Shown here piece by piece: positions 42,463-50,604 of a DNA stretch of 64,000 bases (the stretch's first letter is position 1; every line of letters begins with the position of its first letter). The notes under the pieces were generated by a model, which made no database searches, had not been told where the DNA came from, and saw only the letters and a list, made by a program, of their open reading frames with translations. The stretch is from positions 1 through 64,000 of the forward strand of contig JACQVR010000044.1 of NCBI GenBank assembly GCA_016209705.1, in the 5' to 3' direction. Origin of the DNA: Planctomycetota bacterium (GTDB lineage Bacteria > Planctomycetota > MHYJ01 > JACPRB01). A program made the translations under genes and the position numbers.

Positions 42463-42506
42463 CAGTTTTCAGTTGTCAGCGCTGAAAAACTGACAACTGA
42501 AAACTG
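42463..42506. terminator. 17-bp perfect stem built of ACTGA words
   Basis: CAGTTTTCAGTTGTCAG (42463-42479) and its exact complement CTGACAACTGAAAACTG (42490-42506) enclose a ten-base loop. The right arm continues as CTGAATACTGAAAACT, a 7-base period (CTGAAAA). It stands between the barrel and the 13-heme cytochrome genes, so it may reduce readthrough or stabilise one of the messages. Confidence 0.7.
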
Positions 42507-42521
42507 AATACTGAAAACTTC

Positions 42522-43544
42522 ATGACTCGCCTTTACATCGGCTTTGCCTTGATGCTCTTGTCGCTGGTGGTTGTCGCCGCGTCGTGTCGCTTCGCATCGA
42601 CGCTCCTTCCGTCGGCCGGCCCGGCGCCGCGCCCGTTCAACCACGCGGCGCACCTGGAGCGAGGGATCGACTGCATGACGTGCCACGAAGGGGCGGAGCG
42701 CGATGCGAAGGCCGGAATGCCCGCCGTCGACACGTGCATGATATGTCACGAGGAATTGGACCAGGATCCGAAGAAGCCGCCGGAGCAGAAGGTGGCGTGG
42801 TTTCTGGACGAGACCGGCCGTCCGCAGTGGTCCTGGTTCACGCGACAATCGGAGGAGATCCGTTTTTCACACCAGGCGCACGCGGCCGCCAAGGTGGCGT
42901 GCCTGGTCTGTCATGAGGGGATCGACAAGAACACGGGATTAGTTCCGGGGATGCTCCAGCGCATGGATTCCTGCGTCGCCTGCCATGCGGCGACCGCCCG
43001 TGGAAAGAATGAATGTTCCACCTGCCACACCGTGATCGATCGAGACCGTCCCCCTCCGAATCATCTGCGGATGTGGGACAAGCTTCATGGCCGATGCGCG
43101 CGCGAAGGGAGCATCCGGGCCACGGCGAACGATTGCGCCATGTGCCATCAACCCGACGCCTGCACGCTGTGCCATCAGACTCGCATGCCGGCCGATCATC
43201 ACGGCGCATGGCGCCATCATCCTCACGGCTTCGCCGCCCGCCTGGATCGCGCCCGCTGCGGGACGTGTCACGCGAGCGACTATTGCGTCCGATGCCATCA
43301 TGAAACGGCGCCCCGCTCGCACACCGCCGGCTGGAACGCGCCCGCGAGCCGCCATTGCTTTTCTTGCCATCTACCGCTTCAGACCAGCGGAAGCTGTTTC
43401 GTGTGCCACAAGACGACGCCCGGTCATGACCTCGCCCCGTTGATGCCGGGATGGCACAACCCCGGCATGAATTGCCGCTCCTGCCACGGAACGTCGCTGA
43501 AGCACCCGGACAACGGAGATCGATGCACGGCGTGCCATAGATAA
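42522..43544 (+). CDS. 13-heme cytochrome c
   Basis: 340 residues with a membrane-anchor or lipoprotein start (LMLLSLVVVAASCRFAS) and thirteen CxxCH motifs: CMTCH, CMICH, CLVCH, CVACH, CSTCH, CAMCH, CTLCH, CGTCH, CVRCH, CFSCH, CFVCH, CRSCH and CTACH. That is one heme per 26 residues, dense enough for a wire. Many extra His residues before motifs (FNHAAHLERG, FSHQAHA, HHPHGF) can be distal ligands, as in cytochrome c7/c3-like families. With the barrel and octaheme protein it could carry electrons through the outer membrane. It is the highest heme number in the window. Confidence 0.92.
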   Translation: MTRLYIGFALMLLSLVVVAASCRFASTLLPSAGPAPRPFNHAAHLERGIDCMTCHEGAERDAKAGMPAVDTCMICHEELDQDPKKPPEQKVAWFLDETGRPQWSWFTRQSEEIRFSHQAHAAAKVACLVCHEGIDKNTGLVPGMLQRMDSCVACHAATARGKNECSTCHTVIDRDRPPPNHLRMWDKLHGRCAREGSIRATANDCAMCHQPDACTLCHQTRMPADHHGAWRHHPHGFAARLDRARCGTCHASDYCVRCHHETAPRSHTAGWNAPASRHCFSCHLPLQTSGSCFVCHKTTPGHDLAPLMPGWHNPGMNCRSCHGTSLKHPDNGDRCTACHR

Positions 43545-43548
43545 AACA

Positions 43549-43607
43549 GAAGCCAGGAGCCAGGAGCCAGGAGCCAGAAGTTAGAAGCCAGGAGCCGCGA
43601 CTGGAAG
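43549..43607. repeat. GCCAGGA tandem 7-mer repeat
   Basis: GAAGCCAGGAGCCAGGAGCC and onward gives at least four consecutive 7-base units (GCCAGGA), then AGAAGTTAGAAGCCAGGAGCC. It lies between the convergent 13-heme and cysC-like genes and is the same word family as at 13673 and 24838, but without the AAGGAATGCGC core. Confidence 0.7.
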
Positions 43608-44135
43608 TCAGGAACGCGCGGGCAGAAACCCACGAAGCACCAGCGCTTCCACCACGCGATCCGCCGCGGTTTCAGGATCCTCCTGATCGCTTCGGAAGCG
43701 CACGTCGGGATGCTCCGGAGTTTCGAACTCGACTTGAACTCCGGGCACAGTCGTCGCCTCCCCCGTGCGGGCCATCCGGTAGATGCCCTTGGGATCCCGC
43801 GCGGAACAGACCTCGATGGGGCAGTCGACGAATACCTCGAGATATCGCGGGATATGGTCACGAGCAAGGTCCCGGTAGGCGCGGCGATGCGCGGTGGCAT
43901 CGAAGATCACCGGCACCCCGCGATCCGCGAAAAGGCGGCCGAGGAACACCATCCCCTCATAGAAGTGTCGGCGTTCCTCTTCGGAATAGGCCGGTCGGGG
44001 GATGAAATACCTCCGAAGCTCGTCCGATTCCAGCACGACGGGATTCGTTCCTCGGGTCCTCAGTTTACGTGCCAGTGCCTGAGCAAGGGTGGACTTTCCC
44101 GAGGCGGGGGGTCCGGTGATCCAAATGGCGAACAT
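43608..44135 (-). CDS. cysC: Adenylylsulfate-kinase-like protein
   Basis: 175 residues with Walker A GPPASGKST at the very start, then LESDELRRYF (the APS-binding Asp-Asp/Glu zone), FYEGMVFLGRLFADRGVPVI and VFVDCPIEVCSARDPKGIYRMAR, the layout of APS kinases that phosphorylate adenylyl sulfate to PAPS. Normal CysC has FISPFR-type residues where this protein reads FDATAHRRAYRD, so a related kinase role is possible. No sulfate adenylyltransferase is nearby. A near-perfect sigma-54 promoter precedes it, facing away from the one for the regulator gene. Confidence 0.7.
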   Translation of the reverse strand: MFAIWITGPPASGKSTLAQALARKLRTRGTNPVVLESDELRRYFIPRPAYSEEERRHFYEGMVFLGRLFADRGVPVIFDATAHRRAYRDLARDHIPRYLEVFVDCPIEVCSARDPKGIYRMARTGEATTVPGVQVEFETPEHPDVRFRSDQEDPETAADRVVEALVLRGFLPARS

Positions 44136-44156
44136 CGGTTTTTCTATCTGACTTAT

Positions 44157-44172
44157 AGCAAAGCTGATGCCA
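44157..44172 (-). promoter_or_regulatory. Sigma-54 promoter of the cysC-like gene
   Basis: Minus strand TGGCATCAGCTTTGCT: GG, ten bases, GC; it matches TGGCAYR-N4-TTGCW closely. The predicted transcript begins about 12 bases before ATG 44135. Confidence 0.75.
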
Positions 44173-44254
44173 ATAAGGATTAGTTTTCGCGAAATTTTCC
44201 GCGGTCGGTGCGCGAATTTACGCCTTTCCTGCCGGTTTTCAGCTTTTACCTCAA

Positions 44255-44270
44255 TGGTACGCCACTTGCT
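44255..44270 (+). promoter_or_regulatory. Sigma-54 promoter of the response-regulator gene
   Basis: TGGTACGCCACTTGCT: GG at 44256-44257, ten bases, GC at 44268-44269; full match to TGGYACG-N4-TTGCT. The predicted start is near 44281 and the ATG at 44312. It is back to back with the promoter at 44157-44172. Confidence 0.85.
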
Positions 44271-44311
44271 CTATAAAGTGGCCGTTCCGAGTATCTGTTG
44301 GAGACTGCGCG

Positions 44312-45685
44312 ATGAACATCCTGGTTGTCGATGATGAGAAGCTTATCAGGTGGTCGCTTCACGAGCGGTTGAAGCGCGAAGGGTATACGGTCACCGAAGC
44401 GCAGGACGGTCGATCGGCGACCGCCGCCTTGGATGCCGCGTCGCCGGATCTCGTCCTGCTCGATTTGCGGTTGCCCGACACTGACGGGCTGGAAGTCCTC
44501 AAGGCGATCCAGGCCCGCGCGCCGGAACTTCCGGTGATCTTGATCACGGCGTACTCGACGGTGGATTCGGCCGTCGAGGCGATGAAGCGCGGCGCGTACG
44601 ACTATGTGTCCAAGCCCTTCAACATGGATGAACTGGTCATTTCCGTGAAACGGGCTTTGGAGACGTCGTCGCTGCGGCGCGAGGCTCGGGACCGGGCGTT
44701 GGAGCAGAAAGCGCGCTACGGGGTCCATGCCCTGGTCGGGGCGTCCGAGTCGATTCGGGAGGTGGCGGACCTGGTTCGCAAAGTGGCCCACAGCGGGGCG
44801 ACGACGGTCCTGCTGCGCGGCGAGAGCGGGACCGGCAAGGACCTCGTGGCAAGGGCGCTGCATTACGAATCGCCGCGCGCCGACCGCGCCTTCATGAACA
44901 TCACGTGCACCGCGCTGCCGGATACGCTGCTCGAAAGCGAGCTGTTCGGCCACGAGAAAGGATCCTTTACGGACGCCAAGGCGCAGAAGAAGGGGCTCTT
45001 CGAGCTGGCGGACGGCGGGACCATTTTTCTGGACGAGATCGGAGACATGTCCCCGTCTCTTCAGGCGAAAGTCCTGCGGGCCCTGGAAGAAAAGGCGTTC
45101 CGCCGCATCGGCGGCACGCAGGACCTGCGGGTGGATGTGCGCGTCGTGGCCGCCACGAATCGGGACCTCGAGGCGTTGATCCAGGAGAAGAGGTTTCGAG
45201 AGGATCTCTATTATCGCCTCAACGTGATCGCGATCGAACTGCCGGCGCTGCGCCGCCGTCCGGAAGACATCCCCCTTCTGGCCCGCCATTTCGTCGCGTA
45301 CTTCGCCCGGGAATTCCGGAAGGAGATCCGCGGCATCGCTCCGGACGCGATCGAGAAACTTCAATTTCACGATTGGCCGGGCAATGTGCGGGAATTGCGC
45401 AACGCCATCGAACGGGCCGTCCTGCTCTCCTCCGGTGCGATCCTGGAAGCGGGCGATTTCGCTTTGGGCCGCGGGCCGGCCACCGACGAAGCCGGGCCAC
45501 GGTGGTTGAAGATCCCGCCGGAAGGAGTGAACCTGGAAGACGTGGAAAGGGATTTGGTGATCCAAGCGCTGGAACGCTCGCATGGGAACCAGACCAAGGC
45601 CGGCGAGCTTCTGCGAATGACGCGCGACCAGATTCACTATCGGATGCAGAAGTTCGGGCTGGTCCAATCGAAATCGCTCTCTTGA
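44312..45685 (+). CDS. Sigma-54-dependent response regulator (GSFTDA variant)
   Basis: 457 residues. Receiver domain: [13 protein letters not shown], phosphorylated Asp in [15 protein letters not shown] Lys. AAA+ core: GESGTGKD, the sigma-54 loop GSFTDA (both second and fifth positions changed from GAFTGA), [17 protein letters not shown]. Fis-type helix-turn-helix at the end: [20 protein letters not shown]. No kinase gene is adjacent. A sigma-54 promoter lies 42 bases upstream, suggesting autoactivation, and 37 bases downstream is a CBS protein gene likely in the same transcript. Confidence 0.93.
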   Translation: MNILVVDDEKLIRWSLHERLKREGYTVTEAQDGRSATAALDAASPDLVLLDLRLPDTDGLEVLKAIQARAPELPVILITAYSTVDSAVEAMKRGAYDYVSKPFNMDELVISVKRALETSSLRREARDRALEQKARYGVHALVGASESIREVADLVRKVAHSGATTVLLRGESGTGKDLVARALHYESPRADRAFMNITCTALPDTLLESELFGHEKGSFTDAKAQKKGLFELADGGTIFLDEIGDMSPSLQAKVLRALEEKAFRRIGGTQDLRVDVRVVAATNRDLEALIQEKRFREDLYYRLNVIAIELPALRRRPEDIPLLARHFVAYFAREFRKEIRGIAPDAIEKLQFHDWPGNVRELRNAIERAVLLSSGAILEAGDFALGRGPATDEAGPRWLKIPPEGVNLEDVERDLVIQALERSHGNQTKAGELLRMTRDQIHYRMQKFGLVQSKSLS

Positions 45686-45722
45686 CCCGCGAGTACGGGG
45701 CCGAGGGGAGCGGGAGGGGCGC

Positions 45723-46322
45723 ATGTTCGTGCGAACCTGGATGTCGTCGCCCGTCCGCACCGTGGAACCGTACGTGCCCGTGCAGATCGCGCTGGAGTTC
45801 ATGAATCGGCACGGGATCCGGCGGCTGCCCGTCCTTCACAACGAGCGGCTCGTGGGGATCGTGGCCAAGAGCGACCTCCTAGCGGTCGTCGGCCGGGACC
45901 ATCCGAATCGGCGAGGGGAAGGGAAGGCCGTGGAGGACGTCATGAAGCGGGATCCGATTACCGTTCCCCCGGACGAAACGGTGGAAGGAGCGGCGCGGCT
46001 GATGCTCCTGAGAAAGATTTCCAGCTTGCCGGTGGTGGAGGATGAATCCCTCGTTGGAATCATCACGGAGTCCGACGTCTTCCGCGCTGTGGGGGAAATG
46101 ATGGGCGTTCAAGAACAGGGAGCGCGCTTCATGTTTTCGGTGCCCGACGAGGACGATCTCTTGAGCGCGATCTTCCGGCACCTCAAAGGCCTGTCGCTTC
46201 GCAGCTTGGCGACCTTTCATGATCCGCAGCGTCGGCAATGGGATGTCGTCGTGCGGGTACGCGGAAAAACCGCCGGCGTGGATGCGTGCCGCGATATTCG
46301 GGCGGATGAGGTGGAGAAATAA
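45723..46322 (+). CDS. CBS-domain pair protein with C-terminal extension
   Basis: 199 residues. CBS motif one runs from FVRTWMSSPVRTVEPYVPVQ to IVAKSDLLAVVG, motif two from VEDVMKRDPITVPPDETVEG to IITESDVFRAVGEMM. The C-terminal 60 residues (LLSAIFRHLKGLSLRSLATF) look like a small ACT/BON-like fold, as in AcuB-type proteins, which is a guess. It follows the sigma-54 regulator closely and may modulate it according to cell energy state. Confidence 0.85.
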   Translation: MFVRTWMSSPVRTVEPYVPVQIALEFMNRHGIRRLPVLHNERLVGIVAKSDLLAVVGRDHPNRRGEGKAVEDVMKRDPITVPPDETVEGAARLMLLRKISSLPVVEDESLVGIITESDVFRAVGEMMGVQEQGARFMFSVPDEDDLLSAIFRHLKGLSLRSLATFHDPQRRQWDVVVRVRGKTAGVDACRDIRADEVEK

Positions 46323-46504
46323 CGGAAGCGATTTCTTTTGAAAAGGCTTGACCGCTAAAGCGCCAAACCGCCTTCGCTAAAGCTTCGGCGAGACCCCGCC
46401 ATCGCTGCGGCCTTGAAGGCCGCAGCGGAGGAGGGCGGCGGCGCAGGCGCATTGTGGCGGTTATTCGAACAGATAGGGCATTTACTTTTTCACGAATCCT
46501 TGCG
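46323..46504. other. Intergenic gap with CGCTAAA/CCGCC words and GC hairpin
   Basis: Between convergent genes. It contains GACCGCTAAAGCGCCAAACC, a relative of the 2719-2792 terminator arms, and a hairpin GCTGCGGCC-TTGAA-GGCCGCAGC at 46404-46426 followed by GGAGGAGGGCGGCGGCG. Probably terminates both neighbours; no gene seen. Confidence 0.5.
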
Positions 46505-47800
46505 TCACCCCAGCATCGGCGCCAGGACGGTCGCGAAGCCGAGGAAGGCTCCGAAACCCACCACGTCCGTCACCGTCGTCATGACGATCGACGACGATTG
46601 CGCGGGATCGCGGCCCAGGGCGCGCAGAGCGAGCGGGATCGCCGCCCCCGTGAACGCGGCGGTCGTCATGTTGACGATCATGGCCAGGCCGATCACCAGC
46701 GACAACCCCGGCTTCCGGTACCACAGGAAGATGGCCCCCGCCGCCAGGAAGGCGATGCTCAGTCCGTTCGTCAGGCCCGCCAGCGCTTCCTTGGTCAATA
46801 GGCGGCGGCGGGAGCCGGCGCCGATTTCGCGCATCGCGAGTCCGCGGATCGTCACGGCCAGGGCCTGAGCTCCGGTGTTGCCGCCCTGGCCGGCCACGAT
46901 GGGAAGCAAAACCGCCAGCGCCGTGAACCGGGCGATCGTGTCTTCGAAAATCCCGACGACCGTCGCCGCCAGGCAGGCCGTGCCCAGGTTGAACGCCAGC
47001 CAGGGAAGCCGGCGCCGGACGACGGAAGGAACCGATTCCAGAGCCCGTTCGTCGGCGCCCGCGCCCACCAGCCGCTGCATGTCTTCGAACGCTTCTTCCT
47101 GAGCCACCTGGGCGGCCACTTCGTGTCGCACGACGCCGAGCAGATGATTTTCCTCATCCACGACGGGCAGCGCCATCAACCGGCTCTCCCTCATGATGGA
47201 CGAGACCTCTTCGCGATCCATCGTCGCCGGCACGACCTTCACGTCGCGGTGGACCATGCCTTCGATCCGATCGCGCGGCGAAGCCAGCAGCAGGTCCCTC
47301 ATGCCGAGCACGCCGATGAGGCGCCGCTCCCGGTCCGTGACGTACAGATAGTGGAGCGCTTCGCGGGGCGCCTTGCGCAGGAACGCGATCGTTTCCTGCA
47401 CCGTCAGGTCGATGGGTATCGACACGGTGCCCAGGTCCATGATCCCGCCGGCGGTTTCCGGCGGATACCTCATCAGATCCCGAAGCTGCCGGCCGGCTTC
47501 CGCAGGCATGCCGGAAAGCACTTGTTCGCGAATGGATTCTTCCAAGTGTTGAAGGACGAGCGCGGACTGCCGCGGGGACATCGTTTCCAGGAGGCGCTGG
47601 GTCCGGTCCTGCGGGATGCGCCGGAGGATCTCGCCGGCGGCGTGGGGAATGAGGCGCTCGACGACCGCGCCGACGACGCTCGCGGGAAGCACCTCGAGGA
47701 TCTTGGCGGCGTCTTCCGCGGGCAACCCTTCCAGCGCCCGCGCGGCCGTCTCTGGATGCGAGTCCGAGAGCGCGCGCACGACGGTTTCGATCGGTTTCAT
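46505..47800 (-). CDS. mgtE: MgtE-family magnesium transporter
   Basis: 431 residues, the usual length. N-terminal MgtE_N helical domain (about 1-125), paired CBS domains (about 130-255, with LYVTDRERRLIGVLGMRDLL and LMALPVVDEENHLLGVVRHE) and five membrane helices with the pore signature IVAGQGGNTGAQALAVTIRG and DVVGFGAFLGFATVL. It imports Mg2+ along the gradient and is gated by Mg2+ bound between N and CBS domains. The gene stands alone on the minus strand before the metal-ABC operon. Confidence 0.95.
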   Translation of the reverse strand: MKPIETVVRALSDSHPETAARALEGLPAEDAAKILEVLPASVVGAVVERLIPHAAGEILRRIPQDRTQRLLETMSPRQSALVLQHLEESIREQVLSGMPAEAGRQLRDLMRYPPETAGGIMDLGTVSIPIDLTVQETIAFLRKAPREALHYLYVTDRERRLIGVLGMRDLLLASPRDRIEGMVHRDVKVVPATMDREEVSSIMRESRLMALPVVDEENHLLGVVRHEVAAQVAQEEAFEDMQRLVGAGADERALESVPSVVRRRLPWLAFNLGTACLAATVVGIFEDTIARFTALAVLLPIVAGQGGNTGAQALAVTIRGLAMREIGAGSRRRLLTKEALAGLTNGLSIAFLAAGAIFLWYRKPGLSLVIGLAMIVNMTTAAFTGAAIPLALRALGRDPAQSSSIVMTTVTDVVGFGAFLGFATVLAPMLG

Positions 47801-47872
47801 GCGAGGGACCCTCTCGAAGAGCGTAGTGTCGCCGTTCAGGATAACCGATGGTCGTGGCGGGAACAGAGGGTT

Positions 47873-48742
47873 TCAACTTCGTTGCATCAGACGGCGTGCC
47901 GCTCGGGCCGCCCACGCGATCACCAGGGCTCCGCCCAACGAAACGACCGCCATCTGCGCGGGAGGGAGATCCCAATGATGGGCGACCACGAACGCAAAGC
48001 CCGTCACGCCCAGCGCGAGCATCGGGCTGAGCCAGAACATGATCCGGATCTCGCGGGAGAGATTCTTGGCCGCCAGCGCCGGCAGCACCAGACATCCGAA
48101 CGTGAAGATCAGGCCCGAGACCCGAATGGAAAGCCCAATGGCCAAACCCAGCCAGCCCGAGACCAGCAACGACCACAGGCGGGTGCGCACGCCGATCGCG
48201 ACGGCCGTGGCGGGATCGGTGGTCATGAGCAGGATGGGGCGATGGAAAAGCGTCAAGGCCGCCGCCGTGACGGCGAGAAGCCCCAGGAAGATCCAGACAT
48301 CGCCGGCCGTCGCTCCGATGATGCTGGACGCCGCGAGGCGGTGAATCTCCTCGGTTCCGTGGGGGCTGTGAGCGACCAACAGAATGGAGCCGCTCGCGGA
48401 GACCAGGAAGACCCACCCGGTCACCGCCTCGGGACTCTCCTTCCCCGGCTGTCCGGAAGGTCGCGACGTGACGAGCGTCGCCAGGATCGAGAAAACGACG
48501 GCCGTCGCGCTGAGGAAAGCGTCCGAGTCGATCCACGGATGCGCCGCTTCGCCGATGAGCGTGCCGATCCACATCGCAAACGCGATGCCGAGCATCGACG
48601 CCTGGGTGACTGCGGCTCCGATGAAGATTTGATCGCGGGCCACCGTCAGGACCCCGAGGAGCGACAACCCGGCGGCGATCAACCACCCCGCCAGCCACGT
48701 GTTGTGGAAGAGCGCCCACGAGTCCAAGAATTCCTGGATCAT
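47873..48742 (-). CDS. znuB: Zinc/manganese ABC transporter permease
   Basis: 289 residues of the ABC-3 family with about eight membrane helices (WLIAAGLSLLGVLTVARDQI, AVVFSILATLV, VWIFLGLLAVTAAALTLF, GLIFTFGCLVLPALAAKNLS). The conserved LPALAAKNLS-type segment near the C-terminus is the ATPase-contact region. The start overlaps the ATPase gene stop (ATGA). Zinc rather than manganese is suggested by the His-rich protein that heads the operon, not by the permease itself. Confidence 0.9.
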   Translation of the reverse strand: MIQEFLDSWALFHNTWLAGWLIAAGLSLLGVLTVARDQIFIGAAVTQASMLGIAFAMWIGTLIGEAAHPWIDSDAFLSATAVVFSILATLVTSRPSGQPGKESPEAVTGWVFLVSASGSILLVAHSPHGTEEIHRLAASSIIGATAGDVWIFLGLLAVTAAALTLFHRPILLMTTDPATAVAIGVRTRLWSLLVSGWLGLAIGLSIRVSGLIFTFGCLVLPALAAKNLSREIRIMFWLSPMLALGVTGFAFVVAHHWDLPPAQMAVVSLGGALVIAWAARAARRLMQRS

Positions 48743-49509
48743 GCCGTCGCCCCATTTCCTTCCATGCGAACCGACGAAGTTCCGTCGGGTTGCCGAACGA
48801 CATCGACCCGGACTCCGTAGGTGCGCGTGAGTTCCTCCGTCGTGAACGCCGTCTCCTTGGGCCCGCCGGTCACGCTCCCCTCACGGAAGAGCGCTACCTG
48901 CTTGGCGTAGCGCGCCGCCAGCGTGATGTCGTGGGTGACGAAGACGACCGTGAGCCCTTCGTGGCGGTTGAGTCGCTCGATGCAGCGAAGCAGCGCGTCC
49001 TCCGCCGCCAGATCCAGCCCGTTTGTGGGCTCGTCCAGGATCAGGAGTTTCGGGCGGCGTACGAGGGCGCGGGCGACGAGGGCGCGCTGGCGCTGGCCGC
49101 CCGAAAGATGCCAGTAGTCCCGCGCCGCCATGCCGTCGAGGCCCACTTGGCTCAAGGCCCATTCGAGAGAGTGCATCGCTTCCCGCTTGTCTTGCCGGAT
49201 GCCGACCGTCCCGAGCAGGACGAACTCCCGGATCGTCGTCGGCAACGCCGGATGCAATTCGCATCGCTGCGGCACGAATCCGACATGTCGGTGCGAGAGG
49301 AACTCGGCATCGCGATAAACGCGGCCCTCCTGGGGATCGAGCGTGCCCAGGAGGGCGCGAAGCAGCGTCGTCTTGCCGGTGCCGTTGGGGCCGAGGAAGA
49401 ACCAGAGGTCGCCCGGCCGTATGGTGAGGTTCACGTCGGCCAACACCGCGCGCCGGCCGTATCCGAGGCGGGCGTGTTCCAGGCGAAGCGCGATCTCTGG
49501 AAGGGTCAT
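48739..49509 (-). CDS. znuC: Zinc/manganese ABC transporter ATP-binding protein
   Basis: 256 residues starting MTLPEIALRLEHARLGYGRR. Walker A GPNGTGKTT, Q-loop in VGFVPQRCEL, signature LSGGQRQR, Walker B LLILDEPTNGLDL and switch His in VFVTHD. It couples ATP hydrolysis to metal import through ZnuB. It lies 14 bases after znuA and overlaps znuB by four bases. The frame is open upstream, but the start at 49509 gives the family N-terminus. Confidence 0.92.
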   Translation of the reverse strand: MTLPEIALRLEHARLGYGRRAVLADVNLTIRPGDLWFFLGPNGTGKTTLLRALLGTLDPQEGRVYRDAEFLSHRHVGFVPQRCELHPALPTTIREFVLLGTVGIRQDKREAMHSLEWALSQVGLDGMAARDYWHLSGGQRQRALVARALVRRPKLLILDEPTNGLDLAAEDALLRCIERLNRHEGLTVVFVTHDITLAARYAKQVALFREGSVTGGPKETAFTTEELTRTYGVRVDVVRQPDGTSSVRMEGNGATA

Positions 49510-49523
49510 CGCCCTCTCGCTCC

Positions 49524-50570
49524 CTATGGCTTCGCCCCCAAGGCGGAGGCTACCTGCTTCACGTCGTAATCGATCATGGAAAGATAGTCGTCCGTTCCCT
49601 TGCGCGATCCGGGTTGATGCGCCATCGTGGCGATCTTGACGCCGGTTTGCTTGGCGAGGAAATTCGCATGGCGCGGGTCGTAATAGGGAGCGGCCAGAAT
49701 CGCTTTCGCTCCCTGGGCCTTCATCCGCTCGACCAGCTCGCCGAGATGGCGGGTCGTCGGCGGGATGCCCGGCCGCGGCTCCATGCTGCCCATCACGGTC
49801 AAGCCGAACCGCGCCGCAAAATAGGTCCACAGGTTATGGTCCGTCACGATCTTCGCCCCGTGGTAGGGCGCCAGCGCCTTGAGCCAGCCGCCGAGCGCCG
49901 CGTCGTCGCCCTTGGCCTTGAGGAATTCGAGCATCTTTCCGTATTCGTGCAGCTTGACGAGCTTCTCGAACTCCGACGCGTACTTCTCGGCCAGCGGTTT
50001 CCCGAGCAGCGCTTCGGCCGTCTTGCGGCGGAAGGCGTCAAAGCGCTCCGCGAACGTCTTCTTCTCGTCCGGCCGCGCGGCCGACAGCCGATCGCGCAGG
50101 AGCTCCGCGACGCGCACGGCGTTGAGGGGATCGAGGAGGTAGTGGGGATTGCCGTACGCGTGGACATCGCCCTGGGAGCGGTCGACGGGGCCTCGAGGCA
50201 CCTCGCGCGCCTCGATGACCGTGCTGGCGTCGACATAGCCGGGCGCGCCCCGCAGGACGCGCTCGTTGCGCGCGTTCTGCAAGAGCACCGGCAGGTAGGC
50301 GGCCTCGAGTTCCAGGCCCGTCAGCACCAGCATCCTGGATTGACTCAGGCACTTCACGAAACTTGGCTTGGCTTCCAGGAAGTGCGGGTCCTCGGACGGT
50401 TTGGAAAAGACGGTCACCGAGATCCGATCCCCTCCGATCTCGCGCAGGAGACTCGCCAAGTCGGGCGTCGTCGCGCAGGCGTGGAAGTCTTGAGGCGCCG
50501 CGAGAGCCTCGCCCGTCCGGAAGGAGAGCGTAACGGCCGTCACGCCGAGAATGAAACATAGTGATTTCAT
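49524..50570 (-). CDS. znuA: Metal ABC transporter substrate-binding protein
   Basis: 348 residues with signal peptide MKSLCFILGVTAVTLSFRTG...EALA. It belongs to the cluster-9 solute-binding family: metal-site candidates are His in SEDPHFLEAKPS, His in GNPHYLLDPLNAV, His in IVTDHNLWTYFAARFGL and Asp in APYYDPRHANFL. The long His/Asp loop of enteric ZnuA is absent, and the region after the second motif carries a helical insert (residues about 170-240). It captures the metal in the periplasm and hands it to ZnuB. It is 34 bases after the porin gene. Confidence 0.9.
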   Translation of the reverse strand: MKSLCFILGVTAVTLSFRTGEALAAPQDFHACATTPDLASLLREIGGDRISVTVFSKPSEDPHFLEAKPSFVKCLSQSRMLVLTGLELEAAYLPVLLQNARNERVLRGAPGYVDASTVIEAREVPRGPVDRSQGDVHAYGNPHYLLDPLNAVRVAELLRDRLSAARPDEKKTFAERFDAFRRKTAEALLGKPLAEKYASEFEKLVKLHEYGKMLEFLKAKGDDAALGGWLKALAPYHGAKIVTDHNLWTYFAARFGLTVMGSMEPRPGIPPTTRHLGELVERMKAQGAKAILAAPYYDPRHANFLAKQTGVKIATMAHQPGSRKGTDDYLSMIDYDVKQVASALGAKP

Positions 50571-50604
50571 CGTCGTACTCCTCATTTCATGTTCATGATG
50601 CAAT

